Below are positions 17,612 through 27,059 of a DNA stretch of 64,000 bases, piece by piece. The position numbers and the translations under genes were made by a program. The stretch lies in assembly GCA_016712345.1 (NCBI GenBank), contig JADJRH010000011.1:5326630-5390629 (forward strand), read 5' to 3'. Within the stretch, counting starts at the first letter, position 1; each line of letters opens with the position of its first letter. The stretch is from Polyangiaceae bacterium. GTDB lineage: Bacteria > Myxococcota_A > Polyangia > Polyangiales > Polyangiaceae. The notes under the pieces are model-generated. The model was given only the letters and a program-made list of their open reading frames with translations, searched no databases and was not told where the DNA came from.

Positions 17612-19582
17612 TCAGCCGGCGCGACGACTTTGCGGCTCGCGCGAAAATTGGAGTTCGTAAAGGCGTGCGTACACACCGCGGTGCTCAAGGAGTGCTTCGT
17701 GTGTACCCTGCTCCACAACGCGGCCTTTGTGAAACACAACGATGCGATCGGCCGCGCGAATGGTGGAGAGGCGGTGCGCGATCACAAGCGCTGTTCGACC
17801 GCGCATCGCCCCATCGAGCGCGCGTTGAAGGCGGGCTTCGGTGTCGGAGTCAACGTTCGCCGTGGCTTCGTCGAGGATGAGAATCGGCGGGTCGCGATAG
17901 AGGGCGCGCGCGAACGCGATGAGCTGGCGTTCACCGGCGGAGAAGTTGGACCCGCGTTCGTTTACGGGCGCTTGCAGACCGCCGTCGCGCCGTTCAAACA
18001 AGTCGAGCGCGTCGATACGTTTGAGCGCGCGAACCACGTTTTCCATGTCGGGCTCGGCGTCACCCGCGGCGATGTTTGTGGCGACGGTGCCTGGAAACAG
18101 GAAAACGTCCTGCGGAACAACGGCAAACAGGCGGCGAAGTTCGGCCCGCGGAAGCGATCGAATGTCTTTACCGAATGCGTACACAACGCCCGCTTTGATT
18201 TCATACAAGCGAAGCAAAACGGCGGTGACAGTGCTTTTGCCGGCGCCCGTTGCTCCGACAATGGCGATTTTTTCACCGGCGTCGGCGGCGAGTGAAACAT
18301 CACGCAGCACGGGTACACCCGGCTTGTATTCAAAGTCGACGTGCGAGAGTTCAAAAGCGGTTTTTTTGGGGCCGCCGTCGTCGTTGTTGAGCCCGTCGGA
18401 ACCCGTGGCGGCGGGGCTCGTCATCGCCGAGATCGCCGCCTTTTTGCCTGGAGATGAAGGCTTTTCCGACGTCGATGCCTCCGGCGCGCCGGCCGCGTCT
18501 TCGTCTTTGTTGTCGAGCAACTCAAACACGCGTTCAGCGCCGGCCATGGCCGATTGAAGCAATGTGTACCTTGCCGACAAATCGCGGATCGGCACGAAAA
18601 ACATTTCGATGTACGCAACAAAGGCGAACAGCGTTCCAAACGAAACGTGCGACTCGTGCGAGCGTACACCTGCGTACCAAAGGATCGCGGCGATGCACAC
18701 GCTCGACACCATTTCGATCGCGGCGTCGAGCGACGCGTCGTACACAATCGAGCGGTTGTTGGCGGCGCGGTAGGCCGTGTTGATCTCGTCGAATTCTTCG
18801 GCGCTGCGTTCTTCGCGTGCGTACGCCTGCACCACCGCCATGCCCGAGATTTGCTCGTTCAAGTACGTGTTCATGCGCGCGGTTTTGAGGCGGATCTCTC
18901 GAAACGCGTCGCGAATGCGGCGGCGTGTCCAGTTCACGCCGATCGCCACGATCGGAAGCGCCGCAAACGCGAGCAGCGACATCTTCCAGTTGAGCGTCAA
19001 CATGATCACGACGATCACAACGAGGCGCAGAAGATCGCCGAATGCGTTGAGTGCACCCGAGGCGAACATTTCGTTAATGGCGTCGACATCGTTGGTGACG
19101 CGCGTGACGAGGCGCCCCACGGGCGTTTTGTCAAAGTACGAAAGCTTGCGCGTGTGCAAAAACTTGAACACGAAAAGGCGCATATCGCCCATGGCGCGCG
19201 CGCCTGCGATCTGCATTAAGTACATTTGCGGAAACGCGAGAAGCTGCTCGAAGAGGAGTACACCCGCGACGATGATGCCGAGGGTTGTGAGGCGGCTTTC
19301 TCCGTTTGGCTGGCCAAACGCGTCAAACGCGCTGCGCATGAGAAGCGGGCGCGAAACGGCGAGCGCCGACGAGAGCAGCAACATGAAGAGCGACGAGATG
19401 AGCGCGGCGGCGTGAGGCTTAACGAAAGGCCAAAGCCGCAACAGCATGCGCGCGTCGTATGACTCGCCGAGGCTGCTCTCTTCGTGAAAGCGATTGAGCG
19501 CCGCGGCCCCGCGGCCCTGCGCCGGTTTTTGGCCTTTGGCACCGGTCGTTTTGGGTTTGGGCGCGGCGACTTGTTGGGTCAC
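17612..19582 (-). CDS. ABC exporter half-transporter (permease plus ATPase), canonical subunit
   Basis: This 656-aa protein has an N-terminal extension rich in Ala/Lys/Gly, a six-helix ABC exporter membrane domain (about 60-350), a linker of about 45 residues and a nucleotide-binding domain. Walker A is GATGAGKST, the signature is FSAGERQ and Walker B is LILDEATANVD with catalytic Glu, followed by the H-loop AHRLS. Its start overlaps the stop of the preceding half-transporter (19579-19582, ATGA), which implies translational coupling and a heterodimer of the MdlAB/TM287-288 kind. The substrate is unknown; lipid or drug export is typical for the family. The stop lies 26 bp from the REP-like repeat. 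Confidence 0.92.
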   Translation of the reverse strand: MTQQVAAPKPKTTGAKGQKPAQGRGAAALNRFHEESSLGESYDARMLLRLWPFVKPHAAALISSLFMLLLSSALAVSRPLLMRSAFDAFGQPNGESRLTTLGIIVAGVLLFEQLLAFPQMYLMQIAGARAMGDMRLFVFKFLHTRKLSYFDKTPVGRLVTRVTNDVDAINEMFASGALNAFGDLLRLVVIVVIMLTLNWKMSLLAFAALPIVAIGVNWTRRRIRDAFREIRLKTARMNTYLNEQISGMAVVQAYAREERSAEEFDEINTAYRAANNRSIVYDASLDAAIEMVSSVCIAAILWYAGVRSHESHVSFGTLFAFVAYIEMFFVPIRDLSARYTLLQSAMAGAERVFELLDNKDEDAAGAPEASTSEKPSSPGKKAAISAMTSPAATGSDGLNNDDGGPKKTAFELSHVDFEYKPGVPVLRDVSLAADAGEKIAIVGATGAGKSTVTAVLLRLYEIKAGVVYAFGKDIRSLPRAELRRLFAVVPQDVFLFPGTVATNIAAGDAEPDMENVVRALKRIDALDLFERRDGGLQAPVNERGSNFSAGERQLIAFARALYRDPPILILDEATANVDSDTEARLQRALDGAMRGRTALVIAHRLSTIRAADRIVVFHKGRVVEQGTHEALLEHRGVYARLYELQFSREPQSRRAG

Positions 19583-21411
19583 GCCGCACCTTCTTTCACG
19601 ATCGGAACCGACGACGAATCCGGCCCGAAATCCATGGCTCCGAGGGCTTCAAGATCCTGCTCGATCTGCTGCTCTTCGGCGAACGACGCATAGAGGCCGC
19701 CCGCTTTGCAAAGTTCTTCGTGTGTACCCTCTTCAACAACGCGGCCTTCATCAAGCACCACGATTTTTCCGCAGCGACGCGCGGCGGCCACGCGATGCGT
19801 GATCAAAATGAGCGTTCGATTTTTCGCCTGACGATCGATCGCTTCTAAAATTTGGGCTTCGGTTTTTGCGTCGACGGCGGAAAGCGGATCGTCGAGAACA
19901 AGCACGGGCGGCTCGCGAAGAAGCGCTCGACCGAGCGCCACGCGCTGGCGTTGGCCACCGGAGAGCTGCACGCCGCGTTCACCCACAACGGTGTCAAAAC
20001 CTTCGGGCAGCCCCTCCACCTCTTCGAGCACCGAGGCTTCCTGCGCCGCGCGCTTGACGTGGGTCATGGCCTCGGGATCGTCGGGGTCGTCGAGCGCGTA
20101 GCCGATGTTGCGAGCCACGGTTGTCGAAAACAAAAATGCGTCCTGCTGTGCGTACCCAATGCTCTCGCGCACGGTTGAAAGCGGCAGATCGCAGATGTCG
20201 TTGCCATCTAAAAACACGCTCTTGTCGGGCGTTGGCAAGAGCCTCGCGAGGAGTGTGGCAATGGTGCTTTTGCCAGATCCGGTGCGGCCGACAATCGCAA
20301 GCGATCCGCCGGCGGGCACATCAAACGAAACGCCGTCGACCACTTTGCGCGTGCCGTGCGCAAAGACGAGGCCTCGCACGCTCACTGCGCCGCGAACCGT
20401 TTCAGGCGCCGCGAGAGGCCCCGAAGCGATGTCGGGAACGGCCTCGAAAATTTGCTGCAAACGCATGTAGCCGGCGCGACCGCGTTGAATGATCGCGGCA
20501 ACAAAGCCGAGCGCGAGAAGCGGCCACGTGAGGCGCAGAAGCGCGAGCCAAAACGCAACGAAGTCACCTTTGGCGATTTGTTTTGTGAGCACCAAATGGC
20601 CGCCGTACCAAAACACAATCAGCACCGATGCGCTGCTCAGCGCGCCCATGAGCGGGCCCATGGATCCGCGAAGCCGCGCGAGCGCGAGGCTCTTGTCTTG
20701 GTAGGCAATGTTGGTTTCGTTAAACGAGCGGATCTCAGCTTCTTCGAGCGCAAACGATCGCACGACGCGTACACCCGCCAAGCTCGCGAGCACGCGGTCG
20801 CTCATTTTGCCAATGGACTCTTGGTTCTCGCGGTTTCGCAAAAAGAGCTTTGAGCTGAAGCTCCGCGTGATGAGCATTAAAATCGGCGTTGTTGCGAGCG
20901 CCGCGAGCGTGAGGCGCACCGATGTGCTGAGCATCACGTAGAGCGCGCTCGCGAGCGCAAGCAGCGACGAAACGATGTTGAGCAGTCCGAAGCCGAGAAG
21001 CAGCCGCACCTGCGTCAAGTCGTTTGTCGCGCGGCTCATGATGTCGCCGGTGGGCATTTTTCGAAAAAACGAAGGCCCAAGTTTGTGAAGCCGCGAAAGC
21101 AGCGCGGCGCGCAGTTCGTACTCAACGTTGCGACCGCCGGTGAACACCGTGATGCGCGAAAGCACGCGGGCGATCGCTGCGGCAATGCTCACGCTGAGCA
21201 TCACGATCGCGGCGTGCGCGGCGGCCTCCGATGCTCCGGTGTCAATTGAATCGACGGCGTTTCGCACGAGCAGATCGCGCACCGCCATGAGCACCTGTTG
21301 CGCCGCGAGAAGAAGCGCGCCGCCCGCGTAGAGGTGCAGATTTTTGCGAAACTGCGCTCCGAGCTGAATCGGGTAAGCGCCTGGATCGGTCTTTTGTTCG
21401 CCGTCGCTCAT
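19579..21411 (-). CDS. ABC exporter half-transporter, degenerate-site subunit
   Basis: The 610-aa protein has a six-helix membrane domain (about 25-310) and a nucleotide-binding domain with Walker A GRTGSGKST, signature LSGGQ and Walker B LVLDDPLSAVD. The residue after the Walker B Asp is Asp rather than the catalytic Glu, the usual mark of the degenerate ATP site in heterodimeric exporters; the partner at 17612 keeps Glu. Its ATG overlaps the upstream stop by one base (TGATG at 21409-21413), and its own stop overlaps the partner start. The three genes therefore form a tightly coupled operon headed by the KOW protein. Confidence 0.92.
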   Translation of the reverse strand: MSDGEQKTDPGAYPIQLGAQFRKNLHLYAGGALLLAAQQVLMAVRDLLVRNAVDSIDTGASEAAAHAAIVMLSVSIAAAIARVLSRITVFTGGRNVEYELRAALLSRLHKLGPSFFRKMPTGDIMSRATNDLTQVRLLLGFGLLNIVSSLLALASALYVMLSTSVRLTLAALATTPILMLITRSFSSKLFLRNRENQESIGKMSDRVLASLAGVRVVRSFALEEAEIRSFNETNIAYQDKSLALARLRGSMGPLMGALSSASVLIVFWYGGHLVLTKQIAKGDFVAFWLALLRLTWPLLALGFVAAIIQRGRAGYMRLQQIFEAVPDIASGPLAAPETVRGAVSVRGLVFAHGTRKVVDGVSFDVPAGGSLAIVGRTGSGKSTIATLLARLLPTPDKSVFLDGNDICDLPLSTVRESIGYAQQDAFLFSTTVARNIGYALDDPDDPEAMTHVKRAAQEASVLEEVEGLPEGFDTVVGERGVQLSGGQRQRVALGRALLREPPVLVLDDPLSAVDAKTEAQILEAIDRQAKNRTLILITHRVAAARRCGKIVVLDEGRVVEEGTHEELCKAGGLYASFAEEQQIEQDLEALGAMDFGPDSSSVPIVKEGAA

Positions 21412-22703
21412 CAGAGCGCCTTGCGGCCCGAAGCATCGGCGGGGCGACCGGCATCAAGGAGTTTCAGCTGCGAAATGTCGAGGCGGGTGGTGAGCAGCCC
21501 CAAGAGTACACGCGCCGAACGCGCGCCCTCCATCTCGGCAATAGTGCCCACTTTGCCCGCAAACGGCCCCGCAACAATGCCCACTTTTGCGCCGCGCTCC
21601 CACGTCGGTTCAGCGCCTTCGCGCTTTGTGTACACTTCAGACGCGGGCTTGTTTGCGGCGGGCTTGGGCGCCTCTTTGGCGGGCTTGGGCCGCGGTTCCG
21701 CGCGCGGCGGTTTCGCTTCTTTCGCAGGCGCTTGAACGCGCGGCGCCTCTTTCGCCGGTTGGCTCTTGAACAGGTTCGCGAGCGTCACGGCTTTGCGCCC
21801 CGCGCCGCTTTCTTCGGCGCGGGCGCGCGCAGCCAGTGCCGCTCGCTCCCGCTCCGCCGCCTGCTCCGCTTTCCACTTTTCACCGGCCGCGAGCGCCGCG
21901 GCATGCGCCGCTTCCTGCTCCTTGTGAAACCCCTCCATTTTCCGATCGATCCCCACGTGATCGTTGTCGTGCGACCACGCGATCAATCGGTAGACAGGGA
22001 AAAGCGCGAGCGTTGCATCTTCCAGTTGCTCGCCCAAGATCTCCATGTTTGCGAGCGCCGTTTCACGCGGCACGCGCCAACCGATCCACAGCGGTACGTT
22101 TTCACTCGCGCAGCGCGCCAAAACCTCGGCGATTTGAGCCGGCGTCGCGATCGAACTCGGAAATCGCAAGGCCTCGGTTCCCTCGCCGCCCGCACGAATT
22201 TCAAACTGCTCCGGCAGCGCGTGGAGCGCTTTCGAAAGCTCTTCCGCCAAGTGCTCGGAGCCTTCCGAAAGGCGTGCGCGCAGATTGTCGATGTCGACTT
22301 TGGCTTCAGGGTGCACCGCGCAACACACTTCAACCGCCGTGGCATCGATGCGCAGAGCCAAAAACGCGTGCCGGTTGTACGGGCTTGGATCTTCAATCAC
22401 CTCGGCGATCGATCGATGCCGATCGAGCATGCGATCGAGGTCGCGGCGCGCTTCTTCATCGCGAGAGAAAAAGATCCACTGCGCGTCCACGCGCCGCTTG
22501 TTTCGAAGCGAGGGGTGTTCATCGGTCGCGTGCACTTCCACGCCGAATCCCTGCTCCGCGAGGCGCGTGGTGACGTTTTTCGCCCACGCGGTGGCGCGCT
22601 GCTTCACTTCGAGCCGCGGTCGAGTGTACGCGTTCGACGAAGCCCGCTCCGGTAGGTAGGCATCGAGATCGCGTTCGGTCAGGGCAAGGGAGGATGAACT
22701 CAT
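21411..22703 (-). CDS. KOW-motif protein with coiled Lys/Ala/Pro-rich middle, first gene of the ABC operon
   Basis: The start is placed at the ATG at 22703, because upstream in-frame sequence looks non-coding. The 430-aa product has an N-terminal domain of about 250 residues that I do not recognise (SLRNKRRVDAQWIFFSRDEEARRDL; PLWIGWRVPRETALANM). An Ala/Glu-rich coiled stretch and a Pro/Lys linker follow. The C-terminal 60 residues form a KOW/NusG-like beta barrel (GAKVGIVAGPFAGKVGTIAEMEG). KOW domains bind RNA, ribosomal protein or RNA polymerase. The one-base overlap with the exporter gene is odd for such a protein and suggests a functional link that is not known. Confidence 0.7.
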   Translation of the reverse strand: MSSSSLALTERDLDAYLPERASSNAYTRPRLEVKQRATAWAKNVTTRLAEQGFGVEVHATDEHPSLRNKRRVDAQWIFFSRDEEARRDLDRMLDRHRSIAEVIEDPSPYNRHAFLALRIDATAVEVCCAVHPEAKVDIDNLRARLSEGSEHLAEELSKALHALPEQFEIRAGGEGTEALRFPSSIATPAQIAEVLARCASENVPLWIGWRVPRETALANMEILGEQLEDATLALFPVYRLIAWSHDNDHVGIDRKMEGFHKEQEAAHAAALAAGEKWKAEQAAERERAALAARARAEESGAGRKAVTLANLFKSQPAKEAPRVQAPAKEAKPPRAEPRPKPAKEAPKPAANKPASEVYTKREGAEPTWERGAKVGIVAGPFAGKVGTIAEMEGARSARVLLGLLTTRLDISQLKLLDAGRPADASGRKAL

Positions 22704-23024
22704 CGGCGTGAAGGTCGCCGGGATTAGCACACGACGCCCCCGGCAGCATGACCCTTGACCTTCGCTGCTTTTTTGGCACGCTGGAGAACTGTAGACCGCC
22801 GGCGCCCAACAAGCGGGGGCCCGCGGCGAAGTTGAAACCACCTAGCTACTGATCGAGAAACTCCGCAGAAAAATCGACATTTCCTTCCCTTCATCTCACA
22901 GTTCGCGGCCGTTTATCGGCCCCACCATCAAGATCACATATCGAGTTTGTTTTGAGTTTCAGTTTTTTGAATTTGTTCGCGTTTTTCCCATTGTCCTCAG
23001 TCACCAGAGTTTGAGAAATCCAAG
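22704..23024. other. Divergent intergenic region between the KOW operon and the zinc-ribbon gene
   Basis: It contains promoters for both directions by position. The right two thirds (about 22860-23010) are noticeably A/T-richer, with T-tracts, than the surrounding coding DNA. I cannot assign -35/-10 boxes with confidence. No hairpin or repeat stands out. Confidence 0.5.
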
Positions 23025-23849
23025 ATGGAACAGCGTCAAGACGAGCACTTCACGTGCGCCGATTGTGGTACCTCCTTTGTTTTCACCGCCGCGGAAGCCG
23101 CGCATTTCGCGGATAAAGGGCTTGAGCCTCCCAAGCGCTGCTTCGAGTGCCGCAAAGCGCGCCGCGCCCAAAAAGCGCAGGGCGGCGGCGGCCGAGGCCC
23201 GCGACATTCGCACGGTGATCGCGCGCCCCGCAGCGGCGGCCAGTTTGGCGGCGACGTGAATGGGTACCGCTCCCCCATGTCCGATCCCGCATGGTCGCGC
23301 GACAATCGCGACGGCGAATATCGCTCACCCGGCTTCCGCGACGGCGGCGGCGGAGGCGGCGGTTACCGAGACAATCGAGGCCCCGTCGGCGGCGACTATC
23401 GCAACCCCGGCTACTCCGGCGAGCGCCGCCCCTACAGCAACGAATATCGCGCACCCGCCTATTCGGCTGGACGCCCCGGTGAGTACCGATCGCCTTCTTT
23501 CACAGACCAACGCGGCGGACGCGGTGAATATCGCGCACCCGGCTTTGGTGGTGATCGAGGCGGCTACGGCGGCGGCGATCGGCGCCCCGGCGGATACGAT
23601 CAACGCCCCGGTGGTTACGGCGGCGGCGGCGGTTACGATCGCGGGCCGCGCCCCGATTACGATCGCGGTGGTTACGGCGGCGGCGGCGGTTACGATCGCG
23701 GCCCGCGCCGTCATCAAGGTGACAAACCCAGCTACCCGATCACGTGCGCTCAGTGCGGCGTCGCCGCTGAGGTGCCTTTCAAGCCGATCGAAGGACGCGA
23801 GATCCTCTGCCGCGATTGCTACCGCGCCAAAAAAGACAGCGGCATGTAG
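23025..23849 (+). CDS. Zinc-ribbon protein with Gly/Arg/Tyr-rich low-complexity middle
   Basis: Residues 10-46 form a treble-clef zinc ribbon (CADCGTSFVFTAAEAAHFADKG...KRCFECR). The C-terminal 40 residues hold a second CxxC...CxxC module (CAQCGVAAEVPFKPIEGREILCRDC), the CxxC-x17-CxxC type common in Chloroflexi and deltaproteobacteria. Between them lie about 180 residues of Gly, Arg, Tyr, Asp and Pro with repeated YRSP, GGYDRGPR and RGGYGGGGGYDRG blocks. This resembles the RGG/YGG tracts of RNA-binding, condensate-forming proteins. Nucleic-acid binding is inferred from composition and the zinc sites. The gene is monocistronic, divergent from the KOW operon. Confidence 0.8.
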   Translation: MEQRQDEHFTCADCGTSFVFTAAEAAHFADKGLEPPKRCFECRKARRAQKAQGGGGRGPRHSHGDRAPRSGGQFGGDVNGYRSPMSDPAWSRDNRDGEYRSPGFRDGGGGGGGYRDNRGPVGGDYRNPGYSGERRPYSNEYRAPAYSAGRPGEYRSPSFTDQRGGRGEYRAPGFGGDRGGYGGGDRRPGGYDQRPGGYGGGGGYDRGPRPDYDRGGYGGGGGYDRGPRRHQGDKPSYPITCAQCGVAAEVPFKPIEGREILCRDCYRAKKDSGM

Positions 23850-23933
23850 GTCGCGCGCACTTGCCCGTCCGGGCGCGGCTCCAGATTGTGGTGCCGCCGC
23901 CCGACGGGCATTGCTGTCTCGCGCGAATACGAA

Positions 23934-24515
23934 CTAGCGCTTCTTCAGCCGAGTTCGGAGATCTGCAAACACCTCTTCCGCCATATCCAACGCCAGATTC
24001 ATGGCCAGCGCGGAGAACCGCTCCTCAAGATCTTGCCTTGTCGCAATGCGGGGCAACTCGCTGGGCGCTTTCTTCGCCGCCGGCTGCTCCGGCGCCTTTG
24101 CGGCAACCGCAACCGGAGCCGCGGCGGGTTTTGACGCGGGCTTCTTCGCCGCCGGTTTCTTAGCAGCGCGCTTCGGCGGTGCGCTCACCTTTGCAGCCGC
24201 CGGTGCACTCGCAACCGCCGGCGCAGGTGCGCTCGCAGCGGGCGCCGCAGGTGCGCTCGCCGCAGCTGCCGCCGGTGCACTCGCCTTTGCCGGTGCACTT
24301 GCTTTTGCTGCGCTCGCCTTTCCCTTCGCAGGTGCGCTCGCCTTTGCCGTCTTTGCACGCTCCGCAGAGCGAACCGTGTAGACATAGGCCTCGTTCACAG
24401 CGAGTCCTGCTTCTTTTGCCTTTGTAACAACGTCTTTCGCGCTGACACCGGCTAGACCACGAATGAAATCCGCCTTGCTTACCGCGGATTTGGATTCTTC
24501 CTCGTTTGCGTTCAT
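23934..24515 (-). CDS. Histone H1-like Ala/Lys/Pro-rich protein with N-terminal helical motif
   Basis: The 193-aa product starts with a folded-looking segment of about 50 residues (SKADFIRGLAGVSAKDVVTKAKEAGLAVNEAYVYTVRSA). This resembles the N-terminal module of several myxobacterial nucleoid-type proteins, which often read FVRGLP..AKEVVAKAK..G. About 100 residues of SAPA/KASAPA/KKPAAKK repeats follow, then a charged C-terminal helix (RQDLEERFSALAMNLALDMAEEVFADLRTRLKKR). Composition suggests a DNA-binding or chromatin-like protein acting in the nucleoid. It is convergent with the zinc-ribbon gene. The MITE-like element lies about 150 bp upstream of its start, so its promoter must fit between them or lie within the element. 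Confidence 0.65.
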   Translation of the reverse strand: MNANEEESKSAVSKADFIRGLAGVSAKDVVTKAKEAGLAVNEAYVYTVRSAERAKTAKASAPAKGKASAAKASAPAKASAPAAAAASAPAAPAASAPAPAVASAPAAAKVSAPPKRAAKKPAAKKPASKPAAAPVAVAAKAPEQPAAKKAPSELPRIATRQDLEERFSALAMNLALDMAEEVFADLRTRLKKR

Positions 24516-24667
24516 GGTGCGAACAAATCACGGAGCATGCGTGTAGTCTAAGAATTTTTTTAATGGCGAAGGGCAATTCCGTGTTTTCCTGTATACACCC
24601 TGCACCCGGCACCCGACGGCGACCCCGTTTCGGCGAGGGTGTGCGCTCCTAGCCCCCGGTTTGCACC

Positions 24668-24813
24668 TAGGTGGCTGGTGTTTTTCGTAACGAGCAGCCC
24701 CGATCACGCGTCCGAGCGAGACCCGGAGCGGAACATACTCTGGGTATTTGAGCACCGGAAGCGCAGCGAGGACGCGTCAGCGGGGCGCGCAGTAGAAAAA
24801 CACCAGCCACCTA
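24668..24813. mobile_element. 146-bp MITE-like element with 19-bp perfect terminal inverted repeats
   Basis: The ends TAGGTGGCTGGTGTTTTTC and its exact complement frame an imperfect full-length hairpin (shared internal GCCCC and ACGCGTCC blocks). Both ends are TA, as expected for TA target duplication by IS630/Tc1-type transposases. It has no coding capacity. The right end supplies the TAG stop codon (24811-24813) of the S41 protease gene. It occupies about half of the gap 24516-24810; bases 24516-24667 show no other feature. Confidence 0.75.
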
Positions 24814-26667
24814 ACGCGCGGCGGCCGGCGCAGTACCCAACGCCCGCAACGCGCGACACACGCTCTCATCGCGACACGGCCCCACGCGCCCACCGTGCGT
24901 TTTCCAAGGCACTTCTTTCACCCGCGTTAAGTCGCGAACATCCGGCCCGCGCCACGGCGCAAGCGCGCGCGCCACACTCGCTTCGGTTTCACTCTCACCG
25001 CCCAACCCCAACCGAATCTCGGGCCCAATCCCTGTTTTTTGCACCGGCGATCCATCGGGCAGCGCGTAGAGGAGCGTTGTAAGCCGCAACACACCTGCGT
25101 GCGCTTCATCATCCAAATATTCCTGCGCGCACCCCTTACCGTACGTTCTTTCGCCCACCACAACGCCGCGCCTATAGCTCGCGAGCGCGCCTGCGATCAT
25201 CTCCGCCGCGCTCGCCGAATTCCCGTCGACAAGCACTGCTACAGGGCCCGTCCACTGATGCTCTGCGGGCACCACGGGCGCGCGCTCTGTTTCGATTCCG
25301 CCGTCACGTCGCTTCATTGGAAAGAGCGGACAGCCCGGCAAAAAGAGCCCCAATGCATCGGCGGCACCGTCGGTCGATCCGCCGCCGTTGCCACGCAGAT
25401 CGAGCAGCAAACCGCGCACGTTCCCCGCCTCGCGCACCTTTGCCAACACCGACAAAAGACGCGGCCCCAAATCATCCGGCACATCTGGAATTTGCACCAC
25501 CGCCGCATGCGCATCGCCGTAGCGCACCACATCCATCGGCAAGTCTGTTCCGCCCTGCAACGTCGGATGCGGCGCCGCAACGTTCGACATGGACAACGTC
25601 AACGTGAGCGGCTCGGCCTCACCTTTTCGCAACACCACAGCGCGTTGATCGCGAGCGTCGGTCACCACCGCCAACTGCTCCGCTTGTTCAACGCTCACGC
25701 CCGCAAGCGCAGTGCCGTGCATCTCCAACACAACATCACCGTCGCGCAGCGGAGCCAGCGCCCCCTTGTCGATCCGCGCGCCCAGCGCCACGCGCGTCAT
25801 CTCAGCCCACGCGCGCTCCGGCGGTTCCACCTCCAAGTCCAAATCATAAATGCTCAACTCTTCGTCGAGCGGCGCCCACGCACCGTGCGCGTCCAACTGC
25901 GGAATGTACGCACGCACCGCCGCGGCCAACACCACGCGCGCCCACCCGTCCTCGCCGAGGTTCGGCGCAATTCGCTCCCGATTCGCCGCCACATAGCCGA
26001 TCAACTTCGGCCCAACAACCGCTTCACCCAAGCCCGACACGCGCCCCAAATCCCGCGCCAACGCAATTGCCGGCCGCGTCACCGCCCCGCTTTCGAAAGG
26101 CGATTCCAACAGCGTTCGCCACACATCGTCTTTGGGCATCACCGCCGCCGCGCGGCCTTCATCAAAAGCAACGCGAATTGTCCCCGACCAGTCGTGCAGC
26201 TCCTGGCCCACGCTGAGCGCCGCCGCGCACGCGCCCGACCCCGGAACCGCTTCAATCTCCGCCAACAGATCACCCGCCAAACGCTGAATCACCGCGCCTG
26301 CGGGAGCATCCGGCGCCACCGACCACAGTCCGTGCGGATCCAACCAATCGACGGTCGCTTCGCCGAACTTGGCCACGTCCACCGGCGGCGGGCTCGCCGC
26401 GAGCGCCGTGCGCGCCTGCGACACAATTCGCCGCGCCCCGTCGCACGTCAGCATCGTCGGCGCTCCCGACGGCATCGTCAGCCGCTGGTCGGCCCCAGGC
26501 TCACAACTCTGCGGGTCTGCCGCCCGAACCACCTGCGAAGGCGTCGCCGCCGGCCCGGCAACCGGCGACTCCACCGGATCCGAAACGAGCGGGTGCAAAA
26601 CCAGCGCGAGACCCGGAACCAGAATCGCCGCGGCAAACGCAAAGCTGTACGCCGTCGAAACGCGCAC
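24811..26667 (-). CDS. S41-family C-terminal processing peptidase, secreted or membrane-anchored
   Basis: The 618-aa product has an N-terminal hydrophobic segment (STAYSFAFAAAILVPGLALVL), so it acts outside the cytoplasm. A helical region of about 250 residues, a PDZ-like segment (LRDGDVVLEMHGTALAGVSVEQAEQL) and the tail-specific protease core follow. The nucleophile Ser lies in VDGNSASAAEM and the general-base Lys in GERTYGKG, four residues from the second Gly, as in CtpA-type Ser/Lys peptidases. LLLDLRGNGGGS is the family's conserved strand. The final stop codon is contributed by the adjacent MITE-like element, so the C-terminus may have been altered. It is monocistronic. Substrate unknown. 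Confidence 0.88.
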   Translation of the reverse strand: MRVSTAYSFAFAAAILVPGLALVLHPLVSDPVESPVAGPAATPSQVVRAADPQSCEPGADQRLTMPSGAPTMLTCDGARRIVSQARTALAASPPPVDVAKFGEATVDWLDPHGLWSVAPDAPAGAVIQRLAGDLLAEIEAVPGSGACAAALSVGQELHDWSGTIRVAFDEGRAAAVMPKDDVWRTLLESPFESGAVTRPAIALARDLGRVSGLGEAVVGPKLIGYVAANRERIAPNLGEDGWARVVLAAAVRAYIPQLDAHGAWAPLDEELSIYDLDLEVEPPERAWAEMTRVALGARIDKGALAPLRDGDVVLEMHGTALAGVSVEQAEQLAVVTDARDQRAVVLRKGEAEPLTLTLSMSNVAAPHPTLQGGTDLPMDVVRYGDAHAAVVQIPDVPDDLGPRLLSVLAKVREAGNVRGLLLDLRGNGGGSTDGAADALGLFLPGCPLFPMKRRDGGIETERAPVVPAEHQWTGPVAVLVDGNSASAAEMIAGALASYRRGVVVGERTYGKGCAQEYLDDEAHAGVLRLTTLLYALPDGSPVQKTGIGPEIRLGLGGESETEASVARALAPWRGPDVRDLTRVKEVPWKTHGGRVGPCRDESVCRALRALGTAPAAAR

Positions 26668-27059
26668 GGACGGATTTCTAACACGACCGTGTCATCAACA
26701 CCCCTTCTTCTGCGCTGTTTTTTTCACTCGGCCGGCCCACATCCCCAGAACAACCCGCGCAGGCCCCTCCCAAGGTTCGTCCCATCTGACCCCCAAAACA
26801 TTGGACAACCCATGGTCAAACGCCCCGTTGCCCTGTACGAACGTTATACATTTCGCGCAACCGGTTCGCTATTGTTGCGCTGTTCGCAAGCTTTGCGCGC
26901 CAGCCCGAAAGGCTTGCAGCATATTTCCGCAAGATCTGCTCGGCACTATGCATGCATTGCGCTTCAGGTACCGCCCCAGGATCCGCAAAAACGTTCGCCC
27001 CCGCTTCTGTTGGCGAACAGCGATTCGACAAGACCAGGAGGCGGTGGAGGTCCGTTGCA
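26668..27059. other. Divergent intergenic region between S41 protease and sigma factor
   Basis: About 390 bp carrying promoters for both directions by position. Open frames extending into it from the sigma-factor gene lack conserved sequence. I see no repeat or clear hairpin. Confidence 0.4.
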
